Notes under the pieces: model-generated
What the model was told of the DNA's origin: nothing
The model's input: the letters and a program-made list of their open reading frames with translations, nothing else
Databases searched by the model: none
Shown here: one piece after another, positions 7,584-16,372 of the stretch
How positions within the stretch are numbered: position 1 is the first letter of the stretch
Layout of the letters: every line of letters begins with the position of its first letter
Translations under genes and position numbers: made by a program
From: QALR01 sp900552255
GTDB taxonomy: Bacteria; Bacillota; Clostridia; Oscillospirales; CAG-272
Direction: 5' to 3'
NCBI GenBank assembly: GCA_048526005.1
Contig: DBFVEH010000021.1
Span: forward strand, 558,001-622,000
Length of the DNA: 64,000 nucleotides

Positions 7584-8306
7584 TTATTTATGGGTATACA
7601 GCTGTCTGTACGGATTTTTGCTGTCCGGCGTCATCACATAAAACCTGTGGGAAAGGATCTCCTCCCTATCCGCACCGAATGCCTTGCAGTATGGCTCCAC
7701 GTATGCGGAAAGCTCCGCCTTATCCGCCGCCGTCGCCTCCGCCACGGAAATGTTCGGGGGCGGTCCCACCGGTCTCGTATCGCTGCGCACGAAGATTTTC
7801 CCGCCGTGCATGCCGTTTCCGCAAAAATTGCAGACAAAATTCTCCGCGCCGCCGAATCGTTGGAGCACGACGATCACGCCGCCCGCCTGATATTCGCCGA
7901 GAAAGCTGCCCGGACGTCCGCCGATGACGAGCAGAGGCTGCTTTTCCCGGTACGATTTCATATGGATGCCCGCCCGATACCCGGCGTCGCGCTCCACGAG
8001 GATCATGCCGCCGCGCATGGAATAGCCCACGGCATCCCCCACCGAGCCGTGAATGACGATGGAGCCGTCGTCCATCGTGTCGCCGACCGCATCCTGCGCG
8101 TTCCCCATCACCGTGACGGCACAGCCGTCCATATAAGCGCCGAGCGCATTGCCCGGCGTTCCGTTTATCACGATGCTTTTTCCGGAAAGCCCGCATCCGA
8201 TATACCGCTGTCCGAGACATTCGTCGACGATGATTTCCTGATCAGGAGAGCTGCGTATCCTCTCGCACAGCGTCCGGTAATCCGTTTGACCGGCAATGAT
8301 TCTCAT
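7584..8306 (-). CDS. Glutamate synthase, GXGXG (GltB C-terminal) domain subunit
   Basis: The 240-residue protein is the right-handed beta-helix domain that ends large glutamate synthase subunits. It shows repeated Gly spacing such as GCGLSGKSIVING, GNALGAYMDGCAVTVMGNAQDAVGDTMDDG, and VGYSMRGGMILV (about 35-130). In archaeal-type split enzymes this domain is a separate chain that spaces the glutaminase and synthase sites. The gene is third in an operon behind the FMN/Fe-S subunit (8339-9838) and the glutaminase subunit (9864-10958), and is followed by a strong terminator. GGAG lies eight bases before ATG 8306. No pyridine-nucleotide small subunit (GltD) is in view. Confidence 0.9.
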   Translation of the reverse strand: MRIIAGQTDYRTLCERIRSSPDQEIIVDECLGQRYIGCGLSGKSIVINGTPGNALGAYMDGCAVTVMGNAQDAVGDTMDDGSIVIHGSVGDAVGYSMRGGMILVERDAGYRAGIHMKSYREKQPLLVIGGRPGSFLGEYQAGGVIVVLQRFGGAENFVCNFCGNGMHGGKIFVRSDTRPVGPPPNISVAEATAADKAELSAYVEPYCKAFGADREEILSHRFYVMTPDSKNPYRQLYTHK

Positions 8307-8338
8307 AATATGGCTCCTTTCATCTTATCGGTATGATA

Positions 8339-9838
8339 TCATTCGCCCGCATGCTTGATGCCGAGGATCGCAAGCTCGCGGTCGCAAAGTCCGACGCCGC
8401 GGAGCATCAGACGGTTGCCGCGAAGCGCCTCGATCGAATTGATGCCCATTCCGCCCATCATTTCCTTGATTTCATGCTTCCACGCGGTGACAAGATTCAC
8501 AAGCCTGCGGCAGCCCTCGTCGGGATCGAGCCTTGCGACAAGCTCCGGACGCTGCGTCGCAATGCCCCAGTTGCATTTTCCGCTGTGACAGCTCGCGCAG
8601 AGATGGCAGCCGAGCGCAAGCAGCGCCGCCGTCCCGATATATACCGCGTCGGCGCCAAGCGCCACCGCCTTGATGACGTCCGCGCTCGAACGGATGCTTC
8701 CTCCCGCGATGACGGACACCCGCGAGCGGATCCCCTCCTCGCGCAGTCTCGTGTCCACGCTCGCAAGCGCCAGCTCGACCGGGATCCCCACGTTGTCGCG
8801 GATCTGCGCGGGCGCGGCGCCCGTTCCGCCGCGATATCCGTCGATGGCGATGATGTCCGCGCCGCTGCGCGCGATGCCGCTCGCGATCGCCGCGATATTG
8901 TGAACGGCCGCCACCTTGACGATGACAGGCTTCTTATATTCCGTCGCCTCTTTAAGCGAATACACCAGCTGGCGCAAGTCCTCAATCGAATAGATGTCAT
9001 GGTGCGGCGCCGGAGAGATCGCGTCCGTGCCCTCCGGAATCATACGCGTGCGCGAAACGTCCGCCGTAATCTTGGCGCCGGGCAGATGACCGCCGATTCC
9101 GGGCTTCGCACCCTGTCCGATCTTGATCTCAATGGCGGCCGCCGCGTCGAGATAAGACTTATGTACGCCGAATCGTCCCGAAGCCACCTGAACAATCGTA
9201 TTTTTCCCGTAACGGTAAAAGTCCTCGTGCAGGCCGCCCTCGCCGGTGTTGTAATAAATGCCGAGCGCCTCCGCCGCGCGGGCGAGGCTTGCGTGCGCGT
9301 TATAGCTGATCGAGCCGTACGACATGGCGGAAAACAGGATCGGCAGATCCAGATCGAGCTGGGGCGGCAGATTGTCGACGAGCCTCCCGTCGGAATCCCG
9401 CTCGATGCCGGCGGGCTTCGCGCCGAGGAACGTCCGCGTTTCCATCGGCTCCCGCAGGGGGTCGATGGAGGGATTGGTCACCTGCGACGCGCCGATCAGG
9501 ATCCTATCCCAATAGACCGGAATCCCGCCCGGCGCTCCCATGGACGACAGAAGCACGCCGCCGCTCCCCGCCTGACGATACACGTCGGTGATCGTCTCCG
9601 GCTTCCAGTTCGCATTTTCCCGGAATACATGCCCGCTCTTAACAATTTTTAAGGCGCCCGTGGGACAGAAGGAGACGCAGCGGTGACATGCCACGCAGCG
9701 GGCGTCGTCGGACAGCATGACGCCGTTTTCACAGCGGTGCACGCCGTTTGAGCACTGTGACACGCAAAGCCGGCAGACCGTGCATTTCCGTTCATTGCGG
9801 ACCACTTCATATTCGGGATAAAGAAAATCAATCGACAT
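8339..9838 (-). CDS. Glutamate synthase FMN domain with N-terminal ferredoxin domain
   Basis: The protein of about 499 residues starts with two 4Fe-4S clusters, CTVCRLCVSQC (about 19-29) and CVACHRCVSFCP (about 47-58). The glutamate synthase FMN barrel follows, with GEGG near residue 175, KIGQGAKPGIGGHLPG, GYRGGTGAAP, and a 3Fe-4S loop CHLCASCHSGKC near 410. It transfers ammonia, channelled from the glutaminase subunit, to 2-oxoglutarate. The ferredoxin domain suggests ferredoxin as electron donor rather than NADPH. ATG 9838 is preferred over 9841 because GGGAG lies six bases before it. It is the middle gene of the operon. Confidence 0.92.
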   Translation of the reverse strand: MSIDFLYPEYEVVRNERKCTVCRLCVSQCSNGVHRCENGVMLSDDARCVACHRCVSFCPTGALKIVKSGHVFRENANWKPETITDVYRQAGSGGVLLSSMGAPGGIPVYWDRILIGASQVTNPSIDPLREPMETRTFLGAKPAGIERDSDGRLVDNLPPQLDLDLPILFSAMSYGSISYNAHASLARAAEALGIYYNTGEGGLHEDFYRYGKNTIVQVASGRFGVHKSYLDAAAAIEIKIGQGAKPGIGGHLPGAKITADVSRTRMIPEGTDAISPAPHHDIYSIEDLRQLVYSLKEATEYKKPVIVKVAAVHNIAAIASGIARSGADIIAIDGYRGGTGAAPAQIRDNVGIPVELALASVDTRLREEGIRSRVSVIAGGSIRSSADVIKAVALGADAVYIGTAALLALGCHLCASCHSGKCNWGIATQRPELVARLDPDEGCRRLVNLVTAWKHEIKEMMGGMGINSIEALRGNRLMLRGVGLCDRELAILGIKHAGE

Positions 9839-9863
9839 CATGTACTCCCTTCCGGCGCGGGCG

Positions 9864-10958
9864 TCATACCCGCGCGTCCTCCCGCAATGTGACGATCACG
9901 GGCTCGCCCCCGCGGGGGGCATAGATCCTATCCGGCTCCGGCTCCAAAATCCGGATCGCGCATTCCTCGCTTGCGACATAAAAGCGGTCGCTCTTTTCCG
10001 CAACCACCATGGAGCGCAGCTTCAATCGGTCGTTCAGCGCCATGATCCCACCCTCAAAGCCGAGCAGAATCGAAAAAGGGCCGTTGATGAGAAGCGGCGC
10101 ATAGAGACTGCGCAGATACGTCAGCTTTTTCCGCGTCTGCTCGTCGCGCCGCTCGATGGTCTCCCAAAAGGACGCCGCGATGACGCTCGCCGCTTCCTCG
10201 AGAGAAAGCCCCTGCCTGCGGTTCAGATAATCGATGATATAGGTGATGACCTCCGTATCGGTCAGAAGATTGCATTTGTAGCCGAACATCTCGATATAGC
10301 GGCGGTTCGCGTCATAGGAGGAGATCTCGCCGTTGTGGACGACGGAATAATCCAGCAGCGCAAACGGATGCGCGCCGCCCCACCAGCCGGGCGTATTCGT
10401 GGGATACCGGCCGTGCGCCGTCCAAGAATAGCCCTCGTATTCGTCGAGCCGGTAAAACGCACCGACATCCTCCGGAAAGCCGACCGCCTTGAACACCCCC
10501 ATGTTCTTTCCGCTCGAAAAGATATGCGCCCCGCTTATTTCATTGTTGACGCGGATGACAAACCGCGTGACATATTCCTTTTCATCGAGGCCGCTCGCGT
10601 CGAGCCTTGTTTTCAAGGGTGTCACGAAATACCGCCAGATGAGCGGCCGGTCTGTGATATTCGGATGATTTCTCACCGGAATCTTGGACAGATTGACGAT
10701 GTCGAAAAATCGCTCAAGCTCCTCTTCACATGCGGATTTCGCTCTCGTACCGTTATAAAACACATGAAACGCGTACAAATCCTTATACTGCGGATAGATT
10801 CCGTAGCCGGCAAAGCCGCCGCCGAGCCCGTTTGAGCGGTCGTGCATGACGGAAATGGAGCGGATGATCTCCGTTCCCGATATTTTTTCGCCCGTTCTCG
10901 AAAAAATCCCCGATATCGCGCAGCCGGATGGAATCCGGATTTCTCCCTCTTTTTGCAT
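9864..10958 (-). CDS. Glutamate synthase glutaminase (class II amidotransferase) subunit
   Basis: The 364-residue protein has an Ntn-type glutamine amidotransferase fold. The likely nucleophile is Cys13 in IPSGCAISGIFSR. Also seen are SNGLGGGFAGYGI, the loop GRYPTNTPGWWGGAHPFALLDYSVVHNGEISSY reading near 210-240, and the later TDTEVITYI. It releases ammonia from glutamine for the FMN subunit encoded 26 bases downstream. The Cys must become N-terminal, so a 12-residue propeptide has to be removed. AAGGA precedes ATG 10958, and the operon promoter is at 11010-11038. Confidence 0.88.
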   Translation of the reverse strand: MQKEGEIRIPSGCAISGIFSRTGEKISGTEIIRSISVMHDRSNGLGGGFAGYGIYPQYKDLYAFHVFYNGTRAKSACEEELERFFDIVNLSKIPVRNHPNITDRPLIWRYFVTPLKTRLDASGLDEKEYVTRFVIRVNNEISGAHIFSSGKNMGVFKAVGFPEDVGAFYRLDEYEGYSWTAHGRYPTNTPGWWGGAHPFALLDYSVVHNGEISSYDANRRYIEMFGYKCNLLTDTEVITYIIDYLNRRQGLSLEEAASVIAASFWETIERRDEQTRKKLTYLRSLYAPLLINGPFSILLGFEGGIMALNDRLKLRSMVVAEKSDRFYVASEECAIRILEPEPDRIYAPRGGEPVIVTLREDARV

Positions 10959-11009
10959 GACCGGAACCGTCCTTTCTGATTTCCGAAAAAAACATCAATA
11001 ATGTAGTTT

Positions 11010-11038
11010 AGTATATCAGCGTCGCAAAAATTTGTCAA
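11010..11038 (-). promoter_or_regulatory. Promoter of the glutamate synthase operon
   Basis: Perfect TTGACA (11033-11038) and TATACT (11010-11015), 17 bases apart on the minus strand, 52 bases before the first start codon. The AT-rich stretch 11039-11137 upstream holds no gene and may act as an UP-type or regulator-binding region; no known riboswitch is recognised. Confidence 0.85.
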
Positions 11039-11137
11039 TAAAATATCGGCAGAAAAATTTTAAAAAATATAAAATTTTATCCGACATTTTTTATTTTTAT
11101 TAAATTAAACCGCGATATTTTAATCAAAACATAAAAA

Positions 11138-11159
11138 TCGGCAGCCGGAAGGCTGCCGA
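11138..11159 (-). terminator. Terminator after the DUF362 gene
   Basis: The stem TCGGCAGCC/GGCTGCCGA with a four-base loop is followed on the minus strand by ATTTTTATGTTTT. Confidence 0.85.
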
Positions 11160-11165
11160 AACGAA

Positions 11166-12254
11166 TTATTTTACAAGCTGTAATTCATACTCTTCCGTAC
11201 CAAGACCGTACTTCTCGAGCTTTTGGAGCTGGACAAAGGGATCTTTGCCGTGAAGCTGCTCGAACAGGTGGCCATGTCCCGAAAGCTGCATCCCTGCGGG
11301 GATCCCGGCCGGAATGAGATCCTCGATTTTGACGGCGTCGATCGAAGCGCGCTCCACCGCCACGATGTCCTCTCCCGCCATAATGCCGATATCCGGCACA
11401 AGAGACGGCGTCGTCATGCCCCAGCAGTCGCAAAGCGCCGTGATCTGCGTCAGCACGTTGATAAAGTATGTATTTCCCGGCTCGAAGGTGTCGAGCACCG
11501 TTTTTGTGCAGATCGCCATCCCCTCCTGAAAGTCGGTATAGTCGTGGCTGTCGAGCGTGATGGCGCCGGTCGGACATACCTTGGCACAGTGCTGGCACAT
11601 CGTGCAGTTGTGATAATTGACCTTGTAGTGTCCGCAGTCGGTAAAGCTGTTGGCGTAATGGTTGCAGGCCTCGATGCACTTTTTGCAGTGTACGCATTTA
11701 TCCTTGTCCCATACAAGCCCGCCCTCCAAGGCGTGGATTTCATGCCTTGTGCGGTCCGTGACGCAGCCCATCGCGATATTCTTACATGCGCCGCCGAAGC
11801 CGCAGGCGCCGTGTCCCTTGACATGGGAAAAATCGATGAGAAAATCCGCGTCATAAATCAGTCCCGCGACGTCGACATGCTTGAATTTCTTGAAATCGAC
11901 TTCCTTCGTATAATAATATTTGCCGAAGTAGCCGCAGTCGTCGAGCACAGGACATCCGAGCGTCGATTCCGTATAGCCGCGGCGTTCGGGATGGCGGCGG
12001 TAGACATAGTGGTCGGTGATGAAGCATTCCGCCCCGTTTTTGTGGAGGAAATCCACAAGCTTCATGACGAATACCGGCGGAATCGTCGAATAGGTAACGC
12101 CCGCCCCGACGTGCATTTTCACCGCTACGGTCTTGCCCTTCACCTTTTCCGCAAGACCGGACCTTTCAAGAAGTCTTGCAAACTTCTCCGGAAGCGTCTG
12201 CGACGCCTCATACCTTGCGAACGCCATCGGTGCAAACAAAACTTTTTCTGCCAT
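11166..12254 (-). CDS. DUF362 domain protein with 2x[4Fe-4S] ferredoxin domain
   Basis: The 362-residue protein has an N-terminal DUF362 part (MHVGAGVTYSTIPPVFV near 48, VKGHGACGFGGACKNIAMGC near 144-163). Two ferredoxin motifs, CVHCKKCIEAC (about 187) and CTMCQHCAKVCP (about 217), follow before a C-terminal DUF362 continuation. These proteins are widespread in anaerobes and are often annotated as Fe-S binding or putative methyltransferase-activating ferredoxins; the substrate is unknown. GGAG precedes ATG 12254. It is a monocistronic gene with its own terminator. Confidence 0.88.
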   Translation of the reverse strand: MAEKVLFAPMAFARYEASQTLPEKFARLLERSGLAEKVKGKTVAVKMHVGAGVTYSTIPPVFVMKLVDFLHKNGAECFITDHYVYRRHPERRGYTESTLGCPVLDDCGYFGKYYYTKEVDFKKFKHVDVAGLIYDADFLIDFSHVKGHGACGFGGACKNIAMGCVTDRTRHEIHALEGGLVWDKDKCVHCKKCIEACNHYANSFTDCGHYKVNYHNCTMCQHCAKVCPTGAITLDSHDYTDFQEGMAICTKTVLDTFEPGNTYFINVLTQITALCDCWGMTTPSLVPDIGIMAGEDIVAVERASIDAVKIEDLIPAGIPAGMQLSGHGHLFEQLHGKDPFVQLQKLEKYGLGTEEYELQLVK

Positions 12255-12317
12255 ATGATTCTCCTTCCGCCGCTGTCCGCGGCTATATTATGATAAAATA
12301 AGGTGACTTAAAACGAT

Positions 12318-12692
12318 CTAAGCGCCAAGCGCCGTAATCCAAAAGCAGGACGCTGCAAAGATGGAAACCGGCGTCATGATGAGCCGCTCCCGCCTGCCTT
12401 TCGAGCACAGATTGAACAGAACATTCAGCGTCAGATAAACGGCAAAGAAAAAACAAAAGCCACGTGATACGGCAAACGGCATACCCACGGAAATCACGCC
12501 TCCGGTGCGCAGAAGCACAAAGACCGCAAAGCACTGGACAAAACATAAAATTCCCGACGCCGCCCTAAGCCTCGCAGGCAGGATTTTGTGACATCCGCCC
12601 ATCAGAAAATCTCCGAGCGGAAGACCCACGGCGGCAAGCAGGTACAAAACGGCAACAGCGCCCATCAAAAACGAGCCGATAAGAGCAGCCAT
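12318..12692 (-). CDS. Small integral membrane protein, function unknown
   Basis: The protein has about 124 residues with four predicted hydrophobic segments (about 4-24, 42-62, 68-88, 102-122) and a basic loop CSKGRRERL before the last one. The start is ATG 12692 behind GGAGGA at 12698-12703; an upstream ATG at 12710 lies before that site and is rejected. I do not recognise a family. Neighbours (DUF362 protein downstream, SGNH hydrolase upstream) give no clear functional hint. Confidence 0.65.
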   Translation of the reverse strand: MAALIGSFLMGAVAVLYLLAAVGLPLGDFLMGGCHKILPARLRAASGILCFVQCFAVFVLLRTGGVISVGMPFAVSRGFCFFFAVYLTLNVLFNLCSKGRRERLIMTPVSIFAASCFWITALGA

Positions 12693-12746
12693 AGGTATCC
12701 TCCGATCCAAATCGATAATTTTCTCCGCGGGAAAGCGAAAAAATCT

Positions 12747-13805
12747 CTAAAATATCCGCGCTATGATCTCCCCGAACGCCTCCGCCATGCGATAAAAGCC
12801 GAGGTCTGTCGGATGCGTGCCGTCCACCGTGCAGCCGTCGGCAAAAAAGGTCGAAAAGACCTTGGCGCCGTCGACAAAATACACGTTGCCGTCCCCCTCG
12901 GCACGCGCACGCTCATAGCTTGCGGCAATCACATCACGGCGCTCCGCGGCATTCTCGCGCGGATGATCATAGGTCGGACGCGACGCCATGATGATCGGGA
13001 TATCCGGATGCGACGCGCGCACCGTTTGGTATCCCTTATAATGCGTCGCCGCGAGGTGCGCGGGATCCGGGGCGTTGTGGTCGTAATCGTAGACGAACAT
13101 GCTCATATCAAGACCGGCGATATAATCCATCATCGCCTGCTCCCCCTTGGCGCTTCCGGAAAAGCCGAGATTGATATAGTTGAAATCGAACCGTCTCGAC
13201 AGCCTGCCGATATAATCGTTTCCGGGCGTGGAGGCACATGCGCCCTGCGTGATGGAGGAGCCGTAAAAGACGACGGGCTTTTCCCTTTTGTAGCCGCTCC
13301 ATCCGTCAAGCGAAGCGCCCGACGCAAGTCCCACGGAAAGCGAGGTGATGCCGCAGTAAAGCGGGAAATGGATCAAAATCTCCCGCCTCTCTTTCGTCGG
13401 GAATTTGAGGATGGAAGCATAGCCCTCTCTTTTTCCGGAATCGGGCATGAACGTGCCGTAATAGAGGAGGCTTCCCTTTTCGCGCGTATAAAGGTCAAAG
13501 CCGCCGGAGCCGGCAAGCGCCATATGCGGCATCATCCATAGTCCCGGCCTGCGGCATGAAATCGCGACAAAATCCGAATCCGTCGCAAAGCAGACGCGCC
13601 CGCCCGCCGTGTATGCGGAAAGCTCTCGCACGTTATCCGATACCGATGCCGCAGCACTCTCCGGCATACGGCGGTACCACCCGTCCTCATAGAAAACGCC
13701 GTACAGCGAGAACGGCGCCTCCCTCGGGTCATATAACACGACGTCATCCCGTCCGAAAGAAGTGACGACGTCCAAATTCCGGTCAATCGATGATAATTCC
13801 GCCAT
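12747..13805 (-). CDS. SGNH/GDSL hydrolase family esterase
   Basis: The 352-residue protein has an N-terminal beta-sandwich (about 1-165) followed by an SGNH hydrolase domain. Block I is GSSITQGACAS (Ser near 182), block II Gly is in NLGFSGSAKG, block III is in DYDHNAPD, and block V is DGTHPTDLGF (Asp and His). This two-domain arrangement is seen in carbohydrate or antibiotic acyl-esterases of the SGNH_hydro_3-like group. No signal peptide is visible, so it probably acts inside the cell. GGAG precedes ATG 13805. The exact substrate cannot be told from the sequence. Confidence 0.85.
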   Translation of the reverse strand: MAELSSIDRNLDVVTSFGRDDVVLYDPREAPFSLYGVFYEDGWYRRMPESAAASVSDNVRELSAYTAGGRVCFATDSDFVAISCRRPGLWMMPHMALAGSGGFDLYTREKGSLLYYGTFMPDSGKREGYASILKFPTKERREILIHFPLYCGITSLSVGLASGASLDGWSGYKREKPVVFYGSSITQGACASTPGNDYIGRLSRRFDFNYINLGFSGSAKGEQAMMDYIAGLDMSMFVYDYDHNAPDPAHLAATHYKGYQTVRASHPDIPIIMASRPTYDHPRENAAERRDVIAASYERARAEGDGNVYFVDGAKVFSTFFADGCTVDGTHPTDLGFYRMAEAFGEIIARIF

Positions 13806-13846
13806 GATGATTCTCCTTTTATATCCGATATTTGAGCATTTATTTT

Positions 13847-14182
13847 TTAATTCGCTTTCGGCCTTACGCTTTTTCCGATATAAATTCCGTTTTCATCGCG
13901 ATGGATGGGCTTCGCCGTCAAATGAAGCCGGATATGGTGACAGGGACATGCCAGATCCATTTCATATTTTTCCCTGCATCCCCGATGCGTAAAATCCCCG
14001 CCGCACCGGATGACCTCGCACCATGTAAAAATCTCCGCCATCGCGCGGGGACAAAAGTCCGCAGGACACCCGTATTCAAACGTGAATTTGTCGCCCTTTT
14101 CAAGTCCAAGCCTGCAATCTTCGGCAAATCCGTCCGTTACGGTCACTTCAAATTGCCAGTCCTCCGCCATCCATTTTTTCAT
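13847..14182 (-). CDS. TIGR04076 family small Cys-rich protein
   Basis: The 111-residue protein has the family signature: EVTVTD near 12, CRLGLEKGDKFTFEYGCPADFCPRAM (23-48), VIRCGGDFTHRGC (57-69) and a distal CPCHH. The family is common in anaerobic Clostridia, and its conserved Cys residues suggest metal binding or redox function, but no activity is established. GGGAG lies ahead of ATG 14182. The gene ends 41 bases before the SGNH hydrolase start and may share its transcript. Confidence 0.8.
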   Translation of the reverse strand: MKKWMAEDWQFEVTVTDGFAEDCRLGLEKGDKFTFEYGCPADFCPRAMAEIFTWCEVIRCGGDFTHRGCREKYEMDLACPCHHIRLHLTAKPIHRDENGIYIGKSVRPKAN

Positions 14183-14285
14183 ATGTAATCTCCCCTATCC
14201 GATTTTTTATTTTACTCTTTCCATGAGGCTTTGTCAAGACGATTGAACGGACGTCTCTTTTTCATGCAAATCCAAAGAAAATCCC

Positions 14286-14314
14286 TTGTCTCAGGTCGGT
14301 GGATATGATAGAAT
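14286..14314 (+). promoter_or_regulatory. Promoter of the 14349 gene
   Basis: TTGTCT (14286-14291) and TAGAAT (14309-14314) are 17 bases apart. The -10 overlaps an in-frame ATG at 14313, which rules that ATG out as a start. Confidence 0.65.
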
Positions 14315-14348
14315 GAATTTGAAAAATCGGATTTCAGAGGTGTATTTT

Positions 14349-14855
14349 ATGGGGATTTTCAAAATCGACGCGGACCCTCTTTACTGGATAAACGGTGCAG
14401 ACGATGATCCGGACGATTTATGCCTGCACGGACATGCGGTCGCTTATATCGGAAAACACAAGCTGGAATATGATGCCACCGTAAGCGCGACCGCACTTTA
14501 TCTGTTAAAATCTCTGACGGAAAACCATATCATTCATGAGGAAAATCAAATGCTCCCCTGCTGCGGCTTCCACTGCATTCCCAACAAATCACTGGATCAT
14601 GTCGATATTTTAGGGTGTCCCAACGGAGTTGACTGGACAGTCAAGCATGAAAAAAACGAGGTCGTTTTGATTTTAGAGGACGGAACAGAGGAAAGAATCC
14701 CGATAGAAGAATACAGAGAAGAAGTATTTCGGTTCGCAGACAAGATAGAAGCTTATTACAAGCAATGCAGTCCTAAAATTCTCCCAAATGACAAATTTGA
14801 ACGGGATGCCTACGCCGCATTCTGGAACGAATGGCATAGAAGGCGCAAGCATTGA
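14349..14855 (+). CDS. Conserved hypothetical protein
   Basis: The 168-residue protein begins MGIFKIDADPLYWINGADDD. ATG 14349 is chosen because AGAGGTG lies eight bases ahead and the promoter -10 lies over the earlier ATG. It is rich in acidic residues and conserved Cys/His (DLCLHGHA, CCGFHC), has no signal peptide or membrane segment, and its C-terminal half looks helical. I recognise its opening as typical of an uncharacterised clostridial family but know of no function. Downstream TCGGGCA/TGCCCGA at about 14866-14883 is a weak terminator hairpin. Confidence 0.7.
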   Translation: MGIFKIDADPLYWINGADDDPDDLCLHGHAVAYIGKHKLEYDATVSATALYLLKSLTENHIIHEENQMLPCCGFHCIPNKSLDHVDILGCPNGVDWTVKHEKNEVVLILEDGTEERIPIEEYREEVFRFADKIEAYYKQCSPKILPNDKFERDAYAAFWNEWHRRRKH

Positions 14856-14980
14856 TTTGATCTTATCGGGCAAGACTGCCCGACCTGTTTACAGCCGACA
14901 TTCCCCAAGCACCGATTCCAAAGAACAGGAATGCGTCTATCAACAGCCGCCGAACTTCTCTCTGCGTATCAGATCGACGC

Positions 14981-15009
14981 TTGCCATAAAGGGCAAATCA
15001 TGATAGAAT
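14981..15009 (+). promoter_or_regulatory. Promoter of the AlaX gene
   Basis: TTGCCA (14981-14986) and TAGAAT (15004-15009), spacer 17. It overlaps the ATG at 15008, so translation begins further down. Confidence 0.65.
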
Positions 15010-15040
15010 GGAAGAAAACCCGATCAGGAGGATCACCATT

Positions 15041-16219
15041 TTGAAAACGGAAAAATTATATGAATCGGACGGCATGCTCTCCTCCTTTGGGGCAAGCGTC
15101 CTGTCCTGTGAAAAAAGAGGGGACGGCTATGCCGTCCTCCTCGACCGCACCGCGTTTTTTCCCGAAGGCGGCGGACAGACCGCCGACACCGGCAGAATCG
15201 GAGACGCGCACGTTGCGGACGTCCAAATCGAAAACGATGAAATCCTGCATTTCACCGACGCGCCGGTCTCAGGAACCGTGGACTGCGCGCTCGACTTTGA
15301 GAAGCGCTTCCGCAAAATGCAGAATCATCTCGGCGAGCACCTGCTCTGCGGCGCCATTCACCGCCTTTATGGACTTGACAACGTCGGCTTCCATCTCGGC
15401 GCGGACTACATGACCTTTGATGTAAACGGCGTCCTCACGGAGGAGCAAATCAAAGAAGCGGAACGCGAAGCCAACCGCGCCGTATGCGCCGACGTGCCTG
15501 TCCGCTGCTATTATCCGCAGCCGGACGAGCTTCGCGCGCTCGACTACCGCGCCAAAAGCGAAAAGCTGGAAAATGTCCGAAGCATCCGGATCGTCGACGC
15601 GGAGGGCTTCGACCGGTGCGCCTGCTGCGCGCCGCATCTCGACCGCACAGGCAAGGCGGGACTCATCAAAATCACGAGCGCCATGAAATACAAGGGCGGC
15701 ATGCGCTTCACCGCGCTCTGCGGCTTCGACGCGCTCACGGACTATCAGACCAAACAAGACGATATCGCCGCGCTCTGCGCGCTGCTTTCCTCGAAAGAGG
15801 AGCGCCTCCGCGAAACGGTGACGGCGCGTCTGCACGAGCTCGGCGCCGCTAAGCACACCATCGGGCTCCTGCGGCGTTCCATCGTTCAGCGGACGCTCGA
15901 CGCGCTCCCGGAGCAGACAAGATCCGTCTGCCTTTTCGAGCCTCTGCTCGATACAAACGGACTGCGCGAGCTTGCCGCAGGCGGCGCCGCCAAAACCGCC
16001 GGCGTGTTCGCCGCCTTTTCCGGGGCGGACGACACCGGCTATGATTTTGTCTGTACCTCCCGTCATCTGCCGATGAAAACGCTTGCGCCGACGCTTGCCT
16101 CCTCGCTCGGAGGAAAATGTGGCGGCTCCGACAAGATGCTCTTCGGTCATGCAGAAACAAAAAAAGAGGAAATTCTTTCCTTTTTTGACGATTTGACGCC
16201 GGATTCAACCTTTGGTTGA
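15041..16219 (+). CDS. AlaX-type alanyl-tRNA editing protein with DHHA1 domain
   Basis: The 392-residue protein hydrolyses mischarged Ser- or Gly-tRNA(Ala) in trans. The N-terminal part has the AlaRS second additional domain fold (FFPEGGGQTADTG near 38), then the editing core with HLGEHLLCGAIHRLYG (about 96) and the CACCAPHLDRTG zinc-binding region near 196. A C-terminal DHHA1-like domain (about 250-385) includes GGKCGGSDKMLFG. The start is TTG 15041 because AGGAGG lies eight bases ahead; the ATG at 15008 sits in the promoter -10. The gene is monocistronic, ending in a terminator at 16212-16250. Confidence 0.88.
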   Translation: MKTEKLYESDGMLSSFGASVLSCEKRGDGYAVLLDRTAFFPEGGGQTADTGRIGDAHVADVQIENDEILHFTDAPVSGTVDCALDFEKRFRKMQNHLGEHLLCGAIHRLYGLDNVGFHLGADYMTFDVNGVLTEEQIKEAEREANRAVCADVPVRCYYPQPDELRALDYRAKSEKLENVRSIRIVDAEGFDRCACCAPHLDRTGKAGLIKITSAMKYKGGMRFTALCGFDALTDYQTKQDDIAALCALLSSKEERLRETVTARLHELGAAKHTIGLLRRSIVQRTLDALPEQTRSVCLFEPLLDTNGLRELAAGGAAKTAGVFAAFSGADDTGYDFVCTSRHLPMKTLAPTLASSLGGKCGGSDKMLFGHAETKKEEILSFFDDLTPDSTFG

Positions 16220-16250
16220 GACATTTTTGTGCAGATTCAACCAATTTTTT
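16212..16250 (+). terminator. Terminator after the AlaX gene
   Basis: TTGGTTGA (16212-16219) pairs with TCAACCAA (16237-16244), followed by six T's. It overlaps the end of the coding region. Confidence 0.65.
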
Positions 16251-16251
16251 A

Positions 16252-16280
16252 TTGATTCTTTTACATCGATCAGGCATACT
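16252..16280 (+). promoter_or_regulatory. Promoter of the HTH-solenoid gene
   Basis: TTGATT (16252-16257) and CATACT (16275-16280), 17-base spacer, about 90 bases before the start. Confidence 0.55.
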
Positions 16281-16372
16281 AAAAGCAGAGACGAAACGGA
16301 GCACTGTGCAGCCATGGGGTACAAAGGCTCCCTTTCGGGACAAATTTTTACCGGAAAGGAATCCTTGATACT

